From: an uncultured Clostridium sp.
GTDB taxonomy: Bacteria > Bacillota > Clostridia > Clostridiales > Clostridiaceae
Length of the DNA stretch: 43,490 bases
Assembly: GCF_947039605.1 (NCBI RefSeq)
Contig: NZ_CAMQZG010000029.1
Coordinates: 1 to 43,490, forward strand
Direction of reading: 5' to 3'
In this document: positions 18,252 through 27,833 of the stretch, one piece after another
Layout of the letters: every line of letters begins with the position of its first letter
Position numbering within the stretch: the first letter of the stretch is position 1
The notes under the pieces: model-generated
Told to the model about the DNA's origin: nothing
The model's input: only the letters and a program-made list of their open reading frames with translations
The model's database searches: none
Program-made: the position numbers and the translations under genes

Positions 18252-19454
18252 TTGTATTTAGATAAAGTTAAGAAGGTCCGTGAAAAAATAAATGATAAAA
18301 TAATAAAAACACCTTTAATGTATAGTAAAAGTTTTTCAGAAATATGTGAAAATCAGGTTTATATAAAATGTGAGAATCTTCAAATAACAGGTGCTTATAA
18401 ACTGCGTGGTGCTCTTAATAAAATCTCAACATTAAGTGTTGAGGATAGAAAAAGAGGTGTTATTTGTTCATCTGCTGGAAATCATGCTCAAGGTGTAGCT
18501 TATGCAGCTTCTTTGTATAATATTAAATCAACAATTGTAATGCCTAAAACAACACCACTTCTAAAAATTAATTCTACTAAAGAACTTGGTGGAAATGTTG
18601 TAATTCATGGTGATATTTATGATGATGCATACAAAAAAGCTAAAGAACTTGAAAAAGAAAAAAATCTTAAATTTATTCATCCATTTAATGATATAGATGT
18701 AATACTTGGACAAGCAACTATTGCTTTAGAACTCATAGAAGATTTAAAAGATATTGATATTGTACTATGCCCTATTGGTGGTGGTGGATTAATCAGTGGT
18801 ATTGCTTTAGTATTAAAAGAATATAATCCTAATATAAAAATAATTGGTGTTGAAGCACAAGGTGCTTGTTCAATGAAAAAAAGTATTCTTAATGGTATGG
18901 TTACTACTTTAGATAGTGTTAGAACCATTGCTGATGGAATTGCGGTTAAAACACCTGGCGATCTAACATTTACCATAGTAAAGGATTTAGTTGATGAAAT
19001 AATAACTGTATCTGATAAAGAAATTGTTGAAGATTTTGTATTATTGAGTGAAAAACACAAATTAATAGCTGAACCTTCTGGAGTTGTATCTTTATCTGCC
19101 TTAAAAAAATTGAATAATGTAAAAGGTAAAAAGATTGTTTCTATAATAAGTGGTGGCAACATTGATATGATAACAATGTCTTCTTTAATTAAAACAGGAC
19201 TTGTATCTAAAGGTAGATTATTTGCATTTTCAATGGAACTTCCTCATATGCCTGGTGAACTAGTAAAAGTTACTACAATATTATCAAAACTAAATGCTAA
19301 TATTGTAGAATTAGAACACAACCAATTTAAAGCTACTGACCACCTTAGAAATGTTTCATTAGAAGTAACAGTAGAAACAAACGGATTAGATCATATAAGT
19401 GTTATAAAAAGAGAACTAGCTAAAAATGGATATTTGATAAAGCAAATTTATTAA
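18252..19454 (+). CDS. threonine ammonia-lyase (threonine dehydratase), catabolic type with ACT domain
   Basis: PLP enzyme converting threonine to 2-oxobutanoate and ammonia. The 400 residues show the Schiff-base lysine K50 in 'TGAYKLRGAL', 'SSAGNHAQGVA', and the phosphate loop 'IGGGGLISGI'. A C-terminal ACT-like domain from about 325 begins 'ELPHMPGELVKVTTILSKL'. This matches the single-ACT IlvA/TdcB-like group (TIGR01127). The start is TTG at 18252 behind AAGGGGGG. No isoleucine-pathway genes or T-box are nearby, which favours a catabolic role; that is inference. The 235 bases upstream hold AT-rich sequence and no clear structured leader. Confidence 0.93.
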   Translation: MYLDKVKKVREKINDKIIKTPLMYSKSFSEICENQVYIKCENLQITGAYKLRGALNKISTLSVEDRKRGVICSSAGNHAQGVAYAASLYNIKSTIVMPKTTPLLKINSTKELGGNVVIHGDIYDDAYKKAKELEKEKNLKFIHPFNDIDVILGQATIALELIEDLKDIDIVLCPIGGGGLISGIALVLKEYNPNIKIIGVEAQGACSMKKSILNGMVTTLDSVRTIADGIAVKTPGDLTFTIVKDLVDEIITVSDKEIVEDFVLLSEKHKLIAEPSGVVSLSALKKLNNVKGKKIVSIISGGNIDMITMSSLIKTGLVSKGRLFAFSMELPHMPGELVKVTTILSKLNANIVELEHNQFKATDHLRNVSLEVTVETNGLDHISVIKRELAKNGYLIKQIY

Positions 19455-19476
19455 ATGCACCTAAATATATAATGCC

Positions 19477-19520
19477 ACAAAGGCAACCAATTTATTAATT
19501 GATTGCCTTTGTTTAATTTA
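19477..19520. terminator. bidirectional terminator
   Basis: ACAAAGGCAA (19477-19486) / TTGCCTTTGT (19503-19512), continued by an inner CAATT/AATTG stem after one mismatch. It separates the convergent threonine dehydratase and SNF2 genes. Confidence 0.82.
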
Positions 19521-22500
19521 TTTTAATAATTCTAATATATCATCAAATGAATCTTTAAATACTAACTCATTATTATCATCTTTGATGATTCTAGAAATTA
19601 ATTCTCTTTTTCTATTTTGTAGGTTTACTATTTTTTCTTCTATAGTATCCTTTGCAATTAATTTTATAACCTCAACAGCTTTAGTTTGCCCTATTCTATA
19701 AGCTCTATCTGTTGCTTGATCCTCAACTGCTGGATTCCACCAAGGATCAAAATGTATTACTATATCTGCACTTGTAAGATTAAGACCAGTTCCACCAGCT
19801 TTTGTACTTATTAAAAATACACTAGCCTCTTCATTATTAAATCTTTCAATTTGATCACAACGTTTATTAATATTAACACTTCCATCTATATAGCTAAATT
19901 CTATAGCTAAATTCTTTAATTTTGCACCTATACTTTTTAATACTGTTGTAAATTGTGAAAACACCAATATCCTACTACCATTATTTATTTTTTCATCAAT
20001 TAATTCTAATAATGTTTCTATCTTACTACTCTCACCAGTATAATCTTCTAATACTATTTTAGGATCTAAACATAACTGTCTTAATTTAGTTATATAAGAA
20101 AGCATTTCTATGCTATTTACTTGTGTTCTTGTTGTATCTGTTATATCTTCTTTATTCATGATACTCTGAACATATTTACTGTATATACCATAAGCTTTCT
20201 TTTGTTTAGTATTTAAAGGTATATACAATTCTTTAATTATCTTATCTGGTAATTCATCTAAAACATCTTTTTTTAGTCTTCTAAGAATAAATGGATTTAT
20301 AAGTCTATTTAATTCTTCTAAAACATAATCATTTTCTGTTAATCCTTTATTAAACCTAGTATTAAAATTGCTCTCTGTCCCAAGATACCCCGGCATCAAG
20401 AAATCAAATATAGACCAAAGTTCTAATGTTGTATTTTCAATCGGAGTTCCTGTTAATGCAAATCTATTAGTAGCTTTTAATTCTTTTATACATTTTGTAA
20501 TTTGAGATTTACTATTTTTTATATTTTGAGCTTCATCTATAATAATATAATCAAAGTTAATCTTTTTATATAACTCTAAATCTCTTTTGATAAGACCATA
20601 AGTAGTAATGATTATATTTTTTTCTTTATCATTCATAAAATCTGTTAAATCTTTTTCTCTATCTAGTTTAGAACCTATATTTAATGTACAAAAATCTTCT
20701 GTAGTAAACTTTCCAAATTCACTAAGCCAATTATAAACTAAAGAAGTTGGAGTTATTATAAGTGTCTTAATATTTTTTCTCTCCTCAATTTTAGATGTTA
20801 TAAATGCTATAGTTTGCAATGTCTTACCAAGTCCCATATCATCAGCTAAAATCCCTGATAATCCAAGGAAATCTAATTTTTTAAACCATTTAAAGCCATC
20901 ATATTGATAATCTCTAAGTGTTGCTGTTAATTTATTTGGCAATAGATACTTAATACTCGCTGCCTTCTCCATCCTGCTTTTAAGTTCTTCTAAAACATCT
21001 CCACCAGTATTCAGGTCTATATTATTTTCTATAATATAATTATCTAAATACATTAATTTATTAGTACTAAGGCTACATTCACCTTCTTTAATACATTCAT
21101 TTTCAACACATGAATTTATAAGAAGCAATAATCTTTTAAGTTCTAAATTTTCTAAATCTAAAAACTCACCATTTTTAAGTTTATAATATAGAACCTTATT
21201 TCTTAATGCTTTTATTATACTTAGAATTTCCGAACTTTCTACGCCTTTAATATTAAATTTAAAATCAAAATAATTTTCTTTTCCTTTAGAAATATCTAAT
21301 GTGTAATTAGAACTGCTTATATTTTTTATACTTTTAACTCTATCTGAATAAAAAACTTCACCATACTTTTGAAGAGTTAAAATTTCAAATTTTAATAATT
21401 TAAATAAATTATCATCTGAACTATTATAATAAAATTTATCTTCTTTTGATATAAATCCAATTCTATTTGATAATGCTAATAATTCTTTTTCTTTCATTGA
21501 ATCTCTAAATATATATTTACCTTTAAAATCATCTGAAAGTAAGTTGAATTTAAATTCTGAATAGCATACGTTAATATCCATAACTATATCATCATCTAAT
21601 CTATCTATATAAAATTCAAATGTAGGTTTTCCATCAATAATTAGATCTAATATATTTTTTGATATTTGTAGATTATTTGATACTTTCTTTAAAAAAGGTA
21701 TTAATTGTGTTATAACTATCTCCTCTTCTAATAAATCAAATGTTATATCTTTTGTTTTATCAAATATATTTATAAGGTTATCTATATTATGTGAGAATTC
21801 ACTAGTAGGAATATAGATACTAGCCCCACTTTGGAACACATCATTTTTATATGTAAATCTCTTTGGTAAATCTCCACTTGAAATTAACCTAAAAACATCT
21901 TCTTCTAATTGTAAATTTAGTTTTATAGTTGGATTTTCTAATCTTATATCAGCTAAAACCTCTCTTTGAAAAAATCCACTACATAAATATACTCGTAGTT
22001 TATTTACTCCTTCAAAAAATGATTTAAGTAAAAAATCTGGAATGTATAAATATTTTCCCTCTATATAATCTAAATTTCTTTTCTTAAGTTCAAAAACTGT
22101 ATCAAGAAAAGAAATTAAATTTTTACTTTGATTCGAGAATATTTGCTCTTTTAAATTGAAAATATAATTTTTTCCAAAATGAAGAGGTATATTATTTATA
22201 TAATGGACCCAAAATTGCTCTAAATCTCTTATTACATACATATTAGATTTAGACCCTATTTTTAGAAATGCCCTTATTCTATTTTTCCAAGGTTCTTTTT
22301 CTAAATAAATTTCAAAACTTATTTTTTCTTTCCCATTTAAATCTAATAGTAGGGGTAAATAACTAGACTTTGTAATTGCTATCTTTTCCTCAGTTTCTGC
22401 TTTGCTATTATCATTTTTAAAAGTCTTTAATATATTATCTATATCATTATAAAAACTTGCTACTAAATGCTTGCAGCAATAATTTTTTTTAGTAAATTCA

Positions 22501-22751
22501 TTTTTCTCATAATCTGAACATGTGCAATGTGATGCTATAACCTCTTTACTTATATTATCTAATTCTAGCGCACAAGAATATGAACTCATTAAATTCTCAG
22601 ATATAACACTAGCCTTTATTAAAACTATATACTCATCTTTTTCAGTGCTATAATCACTAATTAAATCATTTTCTAAAACTCTTAATGCTTCTATATGTTT
22701 TTTTCCTGTTATGCTTTTATTGAATATTTTTATTAATTCTTCTTTCTTCAC
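19518..22751 (-). CDS. SNF2-family DNA-dependent ATPase with SWIM zinc finger
   Basis: 1077 residues. An N-terminal SWIM zinc finger (about 55-95: 'HCTCSDYEKN...CCKHLVA', CxC...CxH) is followed by a long bacterial SNF2-associated region. The two-lobe helicase core begins at about 610: 'DDMGLGKTLQT' near 640, 'IIIDEAQNIKN' near 739, 'ALTGTPIEN', and lobe 2 with 'STKAGGTGLNLT', 'HFDPWWNPAVEDQATDRAYR'. Such proteins translocate on double-stranded DNA and are linked to transcription or repair; the specific role is unknown. GTG start six bases after AGGAG. Monocistronic. Confidence 0.93.
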   Translation of the reverse strand: MKKEELIKIFNKSITGKKHIEALRVLENDLISDYSTEKDEYIVLIKASVISENLMSSYSCALELDNISKEVIASHCTCSDYEKNEFTKKNYCCKHLVASFYNDIDNILKTFKNDNSKAETEEKIAITKSSYLPLLLDLNGKEKISFEIYLEKEPWKNRIRAFLKIGSKSNMYVIRDLEQFWVHYINNIPLHFGKNYIFNLKEQIFSNQSKNLISFLDTVFELKKRNLDYIEGKYLYIPDFLLKSFFEGVNKLRVYLCSGFFQREVLADIRLENPTIKLNLQLEEDVFRLISSGDLPKRFTYKNDVFQSGASIYIPTSEFSHNIDNLINIFDKTKDITFDLLEEEIVITQLIPFLKKVSNNLQISKNILDLIIDGKPTFEFYIDRLDDDIVMDINVCYSEFKFNLLSDDFKGKYIFRDSMKEKELLALSNRIGFISKEDKFYYNSSDDNLFKLLKFEILTLQKYGEVFYSDRVKSIKNISSSNYTLDISKGKENYFDFKFNIKGVESSEILSIIKALRNKVLYYKLKNGEFLDLENLELKRLLLLINSCVENECIKEGECSLSTNKLMYLDNYIIENNIDLNTGGDVLEELKSRMEKAASIKYLLPNKLTATLRDYQYDGFKWFKKLDFLGLSGILADDMGLGKTLQTIAFITSKIEERKNIKTLIITPTSLVYNWLSEFGKFTTEDFCTLNIGSKLDREKDLTDFMNDKEKNIIITTYGLIKRDLELYKKINFDYIIIDEAQNIKNSKSQITKCIKELKATNRFALTGTPIENTTLELWSIFDFLMPGYLGTESNFNTRFNKGLTENDYVLEELNRLINPFILRRLKKDVLDELPDKIIKELYIPLNTKQKKAYGIYSKYVQSIMNKEDITDTTRTQVNSIEMLSYITKLRQLCLDPKIVLEDYTGESSKIETLLELIDEKINNGSRILVFSQFTTVLKSIGAKLKNLAIEFSYIDGSVNINKRCDQIERFNNEEASVFLISTKAGGTGLNLTSADIVIHFDPWWNPAVEDQATDRAYRIGQTKAVEVIKLIAKDTIEEKIVNLQNRKRELISRIIKDDNNELVFKDSFDDILELLK

Positions 22752-22816
22752 TTGAAACTCCTATTCTTTTACTTTTTTATAAACTAATTTTATTTTAACA
22801 TAAATTATGTAAATAA

Positions 22817-22843
22817 AAAATGCGAGCAAAAAACTCACATTTT
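22817..22843 (-). terminator. terminator of the subtilisin gene
   Basis: AAAATGCGAG (22817-22826) / CTCACATTTT (22834-22843) with one G-T pair. On the minus strand it is followed by TTTTTTATTT. Confidence 0.7.
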
Positions 22844-22848
22844 AAAAT

Positions 22849-23769
22849 TTATTTTCTATTTAAATCTAATACACCATTACCCTCTATTCTAGAAGATAAT
22901 CCTAAACTAGATGTTCTTTTAATAAGTTGTGCAAATAACTCGGCTTCTGTTAATTCACGCCCAAAATAATCCTTACTCCAATTTTTTATTAATGCTAAAG
23001 CCCCTGCTACATGAGGTGCTGCCATAGAAGTTCCTATTAATTCGACATACTTATTATTAGGTGCTAAAGAAATTATCCCTCTACGCCCACTACCTTGACC
23101 TGGAGCAACTAAATCTACTTCATCATTTGATGCAGAGAACCTTGATTCTTCATCATCATATCTAACTGATCCAACAGATATGCATTCATTATATGCACCA
23201 GGATAGTTAATTTCATTAGTTTCCCATTCACCATCACCATCATTTCCTGCTGCAACCACAACTAATATATTATTTGCAACAGCTTTTTTTATTGCATAGT
23301 GCAATTGCACTGAATTATACTTTCCACCAAGTGACATATTAATTATATCTACTTTTTTAGTAATTGCATAATTAATAGCATTTATTATCCAACTATAAGC
23401 ACCACCTTTTGATGTCAAAGCTTTTAAAATTAAAAGTTCTGCTTTAGGTGCTACTCCTATAATTCCTTTATCATTCCCACTAGCTGCTATTATTCCAGCA
23501 ACATGTGTTCCATGTCCATCATAATCTGTTACGTCTTTATGATCAAATTTATTTTCATTTGTAAAATTTTGAGTATCTATTATTCTATCCTTAATATCAA
23601 TATGATTAATATCACAACCTGTATCTATTATAGCTATTTTTATCCCTTTTCCATAATTACCATCTTCAAAAAAAGCTGGTGCATTAATACTAGATACACC
23701 CTCAGGTATTTTATCAAATATCTCTACTTCTTTTATAATAGTGTTTTTAACCAATTTTAGTAGTTCCAA
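22849..23769 (-). CDS. subtilisin-like serine protease (S8), intracellular type
   Basis: 306 residues with the catalytic triad D49 ('IAIIDTGCD'), H86 ('DGHGTHVAG') and S248 ('GTSMAAPHVAG'), plus the oxyanion asparagine region 'VVVAAGNDGDG'. There is no signal peptide and only about 40 residues before the catalytic domain. This fits intracellular subtilisins such as Bacillus IspA, which keep a short inhibitory N-terminal extension ('EIFDKIPEGV' here). The start is TTG, eight bases after AGGAGG. It is a single gene with terminators either side. The substrate is unknown. Confidence 0.93.
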   Translation of the reverse strand: MELLKLVKNTIIKEVEIFDKIPEGVSSINAPAFFEDGNYGKGIKIAIIDTGCDINHIDIKDRIIDTQNFTNENKFDHKDVTDYDGHGTHVAGIIAASGNDKGIIGVAPKAELLILKALTSKGGAYSWIINAINYAITKKVDIINMSLGGKYNSVQLHYAIKKAVANNILVVVAAGNDGDGEWETNEINYPGAYNECISVGSVRYDDEESRFSASNDEVDLVAPGQGSGRRGIISLAPNNKYVELIGTSMAAPHVAGALALIKNWSKDYFGRELTEAELFAQLIKRTSSLGLSSRIEGNGVLDLNRK

Positions 23770-23850
23770 AACTAATACCTCCTAAAAAAATTAATCTCTC
23801 ACTACTATATTTATGTATTATTATGTAAATGCGTTACAGTTTTCAAATAG

Positions 23851-23883
23851 AAAACCCCCAATTTAAAATAAATTGGGGGTTTT
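23851..23883 (-). terminator. terminator of purB
   Basis: Perfect 15-bp stem AAAACCCCCAATTTA (23851-23865) / TAAATTGGGGGTTTT (23869-23883), three-base loop. It lies directly after the purB stop. Confidence 0.88.
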
Positions 23884-23888
23884 GTGAA

Positions 23889-25319
23889 TTAAACTGATAT
23901 TTCACCTTTAATCTTTGAGTATCCTTCATTTTCTTTTAAAATAGGATCTACATAATCTAAAATAAAATCTACTGTTTGGCTTGGTGCTCTACCTATAAAG
24001 TTTTTAGGATCAATTATATCTAAAATTTCATTTTCTGTTAGATTAAATCTAAAATCATTTATAATCCTAGCAATTAAATCATTATTAAGTCCATCTCTTT
24101 TTACTCTTTGAGCTGCTGCCATTGAATGTTCTCTTATAATTTCATGAAGTTCCTGTCTATCCTCACCTTTTTTCACTGATTCCATCATTATATTCTCTGT
24201 TGCCATAAATGGAAGTTCATTACTTACATGACTTGCTATTACCTTATCATATACAACTAAACTCTCTGTTATATTTATATATAAATTTAAAACTCCATCT
24301 AAAGCTAAAAATGCTTCAGGAATAGATATTCTTTTATTAGCAGAATCATCTAAAGTTCTTTCAAACCATTGAGTTGCAGCTGTAATAGCAGGATTCATAC
24401 TTGTAACAATAACATGCCTTGCAAGAGAACCAAGTCTTTCACTTCTCATAGGATTTCTTTTATATGCCATAGCAGATGAACCTATCTGATTAGCCTCAAA
24501 AGGCTCCTCAATCTCTTTTAAATTTTGCAATAATCTTATATCATTAGAGAATTTATAAGCACTCTGTGCAATCTCTGACAAAGTATTTAGTATTATTGAA
24601 TCAACTTTTCTAGAATATGTTTGCCCTGTAACTCCATAACATTTATCAAATCCAAGTTTGCTTGAAACCATTTTATCTAAAGTTTTAACTTTTTCTTCAT
24701 CACCATTGAAGAGGTTCATAAAACTAGCTTGAGTTCCTGTAGTTCCTTTTACCCCTCTTAATTTAATATTATCTATAACAAAATCTAAATTTTCCATATC
24801 TAAAACCAAATCTTGCATCCATAATGTTGCTCTTTTACCAACCGTTGTAAGCTGAGCTGCTTGATAATGTGTAAATCCAAGTGTTGGCATATCTTTATAT
24901 TCTAAAGAAAACTTTTTTAAATTTTCTAATGTAGCGAGTATTTTATTTTTAACAATTATAAGTGCCTCTTTCATTATTATTAAATCTGTATTATCACAAA
25001 CATAACAACTAGTAGCCCCTAAATGAATTATTCCTTTTGCACTAGGACATTGAGTTCCATAGGCATATACATGACTCATTACATCATGTCTTACTAAATT
25101 CTCTCTCTCTCTTGCAACATCATAATTGATATTGTATATGTTCTCTTTCAATTCATTAATTTGATTCTCTGTGATATTTAACCCTAACTCTTTTTCACAC
25201 TCTGCAAGTGCTACCCAAAGCTTTCTCCATGTTGAAAATTTTTTATCATCTGAAAATATAAATGACATATCTTTTGATGAATACCTTGAATTTAATGGAT
25301 TTTCATATAAATTACTCAT
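23889..25319 (-). CDS. purB: adenylosuccinate lyase
   Basis: Cleaves SAICAR to AICAR and adenylosuccinate to AMP plus fumarate in purine synthesis. 476 residues with the fumarase/aspartase-superfamily signature 'GSSAMAYKRNPMRSERLGS', the 'HLGATSCYVCDN' substrate loop, 'FTHYQAAQLTT' and the C-terminal ADSL_C domain. It aligns with the longer clostridial PurB type of about 475 residues. The ATG follows AGGGGGAG. It lies apart from other pur genes, between pfkA and the subtilisin gene. Confidence 0.96.
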   Translation of the reverse strand: MSNLYENPLNSRYSSKDMSFIFSDDKKFSTWRKLWVALAECEKELGLNITENQINELKENIYNINYDVARERENLVRHDVMSHVYAYGTQCPSAKGIIHLGATSCYVCDNTDLIIMKEALIIVKNKILATLENLKKFSLEYKDMPTLGFTHYQAAQLTTVGKRATLWMQDLVLDMENLDFVIDNIKLRGVKGTTGTQASFMNLFNGDEEKVKTLDKMVSSKLGFDKCYGVTGQTYSRKVDSIILNTLSEIAQSAYKFSNDIRLLQNLKEIEEPFEANQIGSSAMAYKRNPMRSERLGSLARHVIVTSMNPAITAATQWFERTLDDSANKRISIPEAFLALDGVLNLYINITESLVVYDKVIASHVSNELPFMATENIMMESVKKGEDRQELHEIIREHSMAAAQRVKRDGLNNDLIARIINDFRFNLTENEILDIIDPKNFIGRAPSQTVDFILDYVDPILKENEGYSKIKGEISV

Positions 25320-25477
25320 AACTTTTTACTCCCCCTAAAAAAACCTTTTCTAATATAGAAAATTATACCATAAAAAGCTATTAGTAAGAACATTTTTATT
25401 GAATTATTATTTATCATTCGTTAAAATGCAGAAAAATGCGAGGGAAACAAAACAATCCCCCGTTAAATAATTCGTAT

Positions 25478-26572
25478 TTATTCTCCAAAACTTATTCCTA
25501 TTTGTTTTGCTGCTTTAACTTTTTCATCATCTAAAGATACAGTTTTAGTATTTCCAATAACCTCTTCTAGGCTAACATACTTAATATCTTGTCCTTTTAA
25601 ACATACCATATTCCCATATAAATTATCTTTTACAAGTTCTGCTGCTCTTGCACCATATCTTGTAGATAATATTCTATCATATGCAGATGTAGTTCCCCCA
25701 CGCTGTAAATGACCAAGAACTGTGCTTCTAACTTCATGATTTTTTATGAGTTTCTCTAAATCTTCAGCAAGTTTATTAGCTATACCACCAAGTCTTATAG
25801 GATCTGGGCTATCTTCTACTATCTTAGCAATAACAACATCGCCATCTTTTGGCTTAGCCCCTTCTGAAACAACTATTATTGTAAATTGCTTCCCTGACGC
25901 TTCTCTCTCTCTTACTTTATCTACTATTTTATTTATGTCATATGGAATCTCAGGTAATAATATAACATCTGCAGAGCCAGCTATCCCAGCATCAAGTGCT
26001 ATCCATCCAGCATTTCTCCCCATAACTTCAAGAAGCATTATTCTATGATGAGATGCCGCTGTTGTATGAAGTCTATCTAAAGCTTCACAAGCTATTTCTG
26101 TAGCTGTATTAAATCCAAAGGTAGTATCTGTAGCTAATAAATCATTATCAATAGTTTTAGGCACTCCAATTACATTGACACCTTTTCTAGCAAAATCTCT
26201 AGCTGATGTTAATGTACCGTCTCCCCCAATAACAATTAAAGCATCAACACCTGCTTTTTTTAAATTTTCAACCCCTATGTTTGAAACATCCTTTTTAACA
26301 AGTACCCCATTCTCTTCTACTTGATAATCAAACAAATTATCTTTATTAGAACTATGAAGAATAGTTCCTCCTCTATGAAGGATACCTGAAACAGCATTTA
26401 AATCTAAATTTACATAATCATTATTATATAGTCCTTTATAACCAAATTTATACCCTATAACTTCATAACCATATTGTAGTATAGCTGTTCTAGTTACTGC
26501 TCTTATTACTGCATTTAATCCTGGACAATCCCCACCACCTGTTAATAAAGCTATTTTTTTCTTTGCTAACAT
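25478..26572 (-). CDS. 6-phosphofructokinase, mixed-substrate group III type
   Basis: Phosphorylates fructose 6-phosphate. From the ATG at 26572, eight bases after GGGGAGGA, it has 364 residues; an upstream in-frame start at 26617 has no ribosome site. Motifs: 'TGGGDCPGLNAVIRA', 'VIGGDGTLTSA', 'PKTIDNDLLATDTTFGF', 'EVMGRNAGWIA', 'LGHLQRGG'. The donor-site pair is Gly (GGDG, E. coli position 104) with Lys (PKTIDND, position 124). This is the hybrid combination of the TIGR02483 mixed-substrate group, so ATP or PPi use cannot be settled by sequence alone. Clostridia commonly carry a second, classical PfkA elsewhere. Confidence 0.93.
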   Translation of the reverse strand: MLAKKKIALLTGGGDCPGLNAVIRAVTRTAILQYGYEVIGYKFGYKGLYNNDYVNLDLNAVSGILHRGGTILHSSNKDNLFDYQVEENGVLVKKDVSNIGVENLKKAGVDALIVIGGDGTLTSARDFARKGVNVIGVPKTIDNDLLATDTTFGFNTATEIACEALDRLHTTAASHHRIMLLEVMGRNAGWIALDAGIAGSADVILLPEIPYDINKIVDKVREREASGKQFTIIVVSEGAKPKDGDVVIAKIVEDSPDPIRLGGIANKLAEDLEKLIKNHEVRSTVLGHLQRGGTTSAYDRILSTRYGARAAELVKDNLYGNMVCLKGQDIKYVSLEEVIGNTKTVSLDDEKVKAAKQIGISFGE

Positions 26573-26667
26573 AAATAAAATCCTCCCCTTTTTAAAAATT
26601 ATCAATAAATTTTCCAACTAATTTATTGTATTCGTTTATTTTTATAATTAGACTATTATTCTTTTGA

Positions 26668-26731
26668 AAAGGTTTATCCCTTGATATAAAAAATCCCTTG
26701 ATATATTTAATATATCAAGGGATAAACCTTT
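26668..26731 (-). terminator. uppP terminator with a competing second stem
   Basis: The inner hairpin ATCCCTTGATATAT (26693-26706) / ATATATCAAGGGAT (26710-26723) is followed on the minus strand by TTTTTT, a classical terminator. A second copy of the 5' arm at 26677-26688 lets the same right arm form a longer 21-bp stem (26668-26688 with 26711-26731). The two structures exclude each other. The hairpin begins at the uppP stop codon. Confidence 0.8.
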
Positions 26732-27611
26732 AAGAAATTAAACCTTTGTAAATCATAACTGTTAATACAATACCTGCTATTACTCTATAAATAGCAAATA
26801 CTTTCATAGGCTTTTTCTTTAAGTATGCAATAAACTTATCTATAACAACTAGTGACACTATAAATGCAATTACAAATCCAATTACAAGTGCTGTCCAATA
26901 TGTTGAGTTCATTATACTATAATCAAATTTCAATAAATCCATTGCTGATGAACCTACCATTGCCGGTATTGCTAAGAAAAATGTGAATTCTGTTGCTACA
27001 GTTGTACTAAAACCTGCAACCCATCCTCCCATTATTGTTGATGCACTTCTTGACATTCCTGGCCACATAGCAAGGCATTGGAATATACCAACTAAGAATG
27101 ACTGCTTATAACTCATTTCATCAACACTATTAACAAGTTTTTTTGATGGTTTCTTTCTATACCAAGATTCTATAACAAGTAAAAGAATACCACCAACTAT
27201 AAATGCTATTCCAACCGCTTTAACTGTGAAGAGGTTTTTTATATCATCATAAAAAGTTAAACCACATATCATAGCAGGAATACTTCCAAGTATTACATTT
27301 ATTCCAAATCTAAAACCTGTTTCAGATTTTTTCATCTGAGTTTTATTTTTTGTAAAGAATCCCATTATATAAGTTATAAACTCAACAATTGAACCAAAAA
27401 TTTTCTTTCTATATAATACTACAACTGCAAGAATTGCTCCAAGTTGAATAACTACTTCATACATGCTAGAAAATTCTATATTCTCTACTCCTCTAAATTC
27501 AATAAGATCCCCCACCAATATCATATGCCCAGTTGAAGATACAGGAACAAATTCCGTAAGCCCCTCAACTATAGCAATTATAATCGCCTTAAAAATAAAT
27601 ATAAAATCCAT
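26730..27611 (-). CDS. uppP: undecaprenyl-diphosphatase UppP (BacA family)
   Basis: Membrane enzyme that dephosphorylates undecaprenyl diphosphate to recycle the lipid carrier for peptidoglycan; it can also confer bacitracin resistance. 293 residues, about eight membrane segments, with both active-site motifs: 'EGLTEFVPVSSTGHMIL' (about 16-32) and 'PGMSRSASTIMGG' (about 184-196). The ATG follows AAGGAG. It is a single gene. Confidence 0.96.
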   Translation of the reverse strand: MDFIFIFKAIIIAIVEGLTEFVPVSSTGHMILVGDLIEFRGVENIEFSSMYEVVIQLGAILAVVVLYRKKIFGSIVEFITYIMGFFTKNKTQMKKSETGFRFGINVILGSIPAMICGLTFYDDIKNLFTVKAVGIAFIVGGILLLVIESWYRKKPSKKLVNSVDEMSYKQSFLVGIFQCLAMWPGMSRSASTIMGGWVAGFSTTVATEFTFFLAIPAMVGSSAMDLLKFDYSIMNSTYWTALVIGFVIAFIVSLVVIDKFIAYLKKKPMKVFAIYRVIAGIVLTVMIYKGLIS

Positions 27612-27779
27612 AATTTTACTCCTTAATAATTAAATTTTGTAACGCTAACATTATACTAAAAATAGTTCTTTTATATTTGATATTAGTAATTAATTTAACA
27701 ATCTTTAATCAATTATACTTAAAATAGGCATTTGTTTTAATATATAAATAAATTAACTACTAAACATAACTATATAAAA

Positions 27780-27824
27780 AATACTATATACTAAGTTTAT
27801 TAACAAACTTTTGTATATAGTATT
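27780..27824 (-). terminator. terminator of manA
   Basis: AATACTATATAC (27780-27791) / GTATATAGTATT (27813-27824) with an inner AAGTTT/AAACTT stem and a T run on the minus strand. The remainder of 27612-27833 shows no gene. Confidence 0.75.
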
Positions 27825-27833
27825 AACTTATCT

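Noticed and set aside
25440-25461. Possible pfkA terminator GAGGGA/TCCCCC
   Set aside because: Only six pairs with one wobble and a long loop, and the T tract is interrupted; too weak to list.
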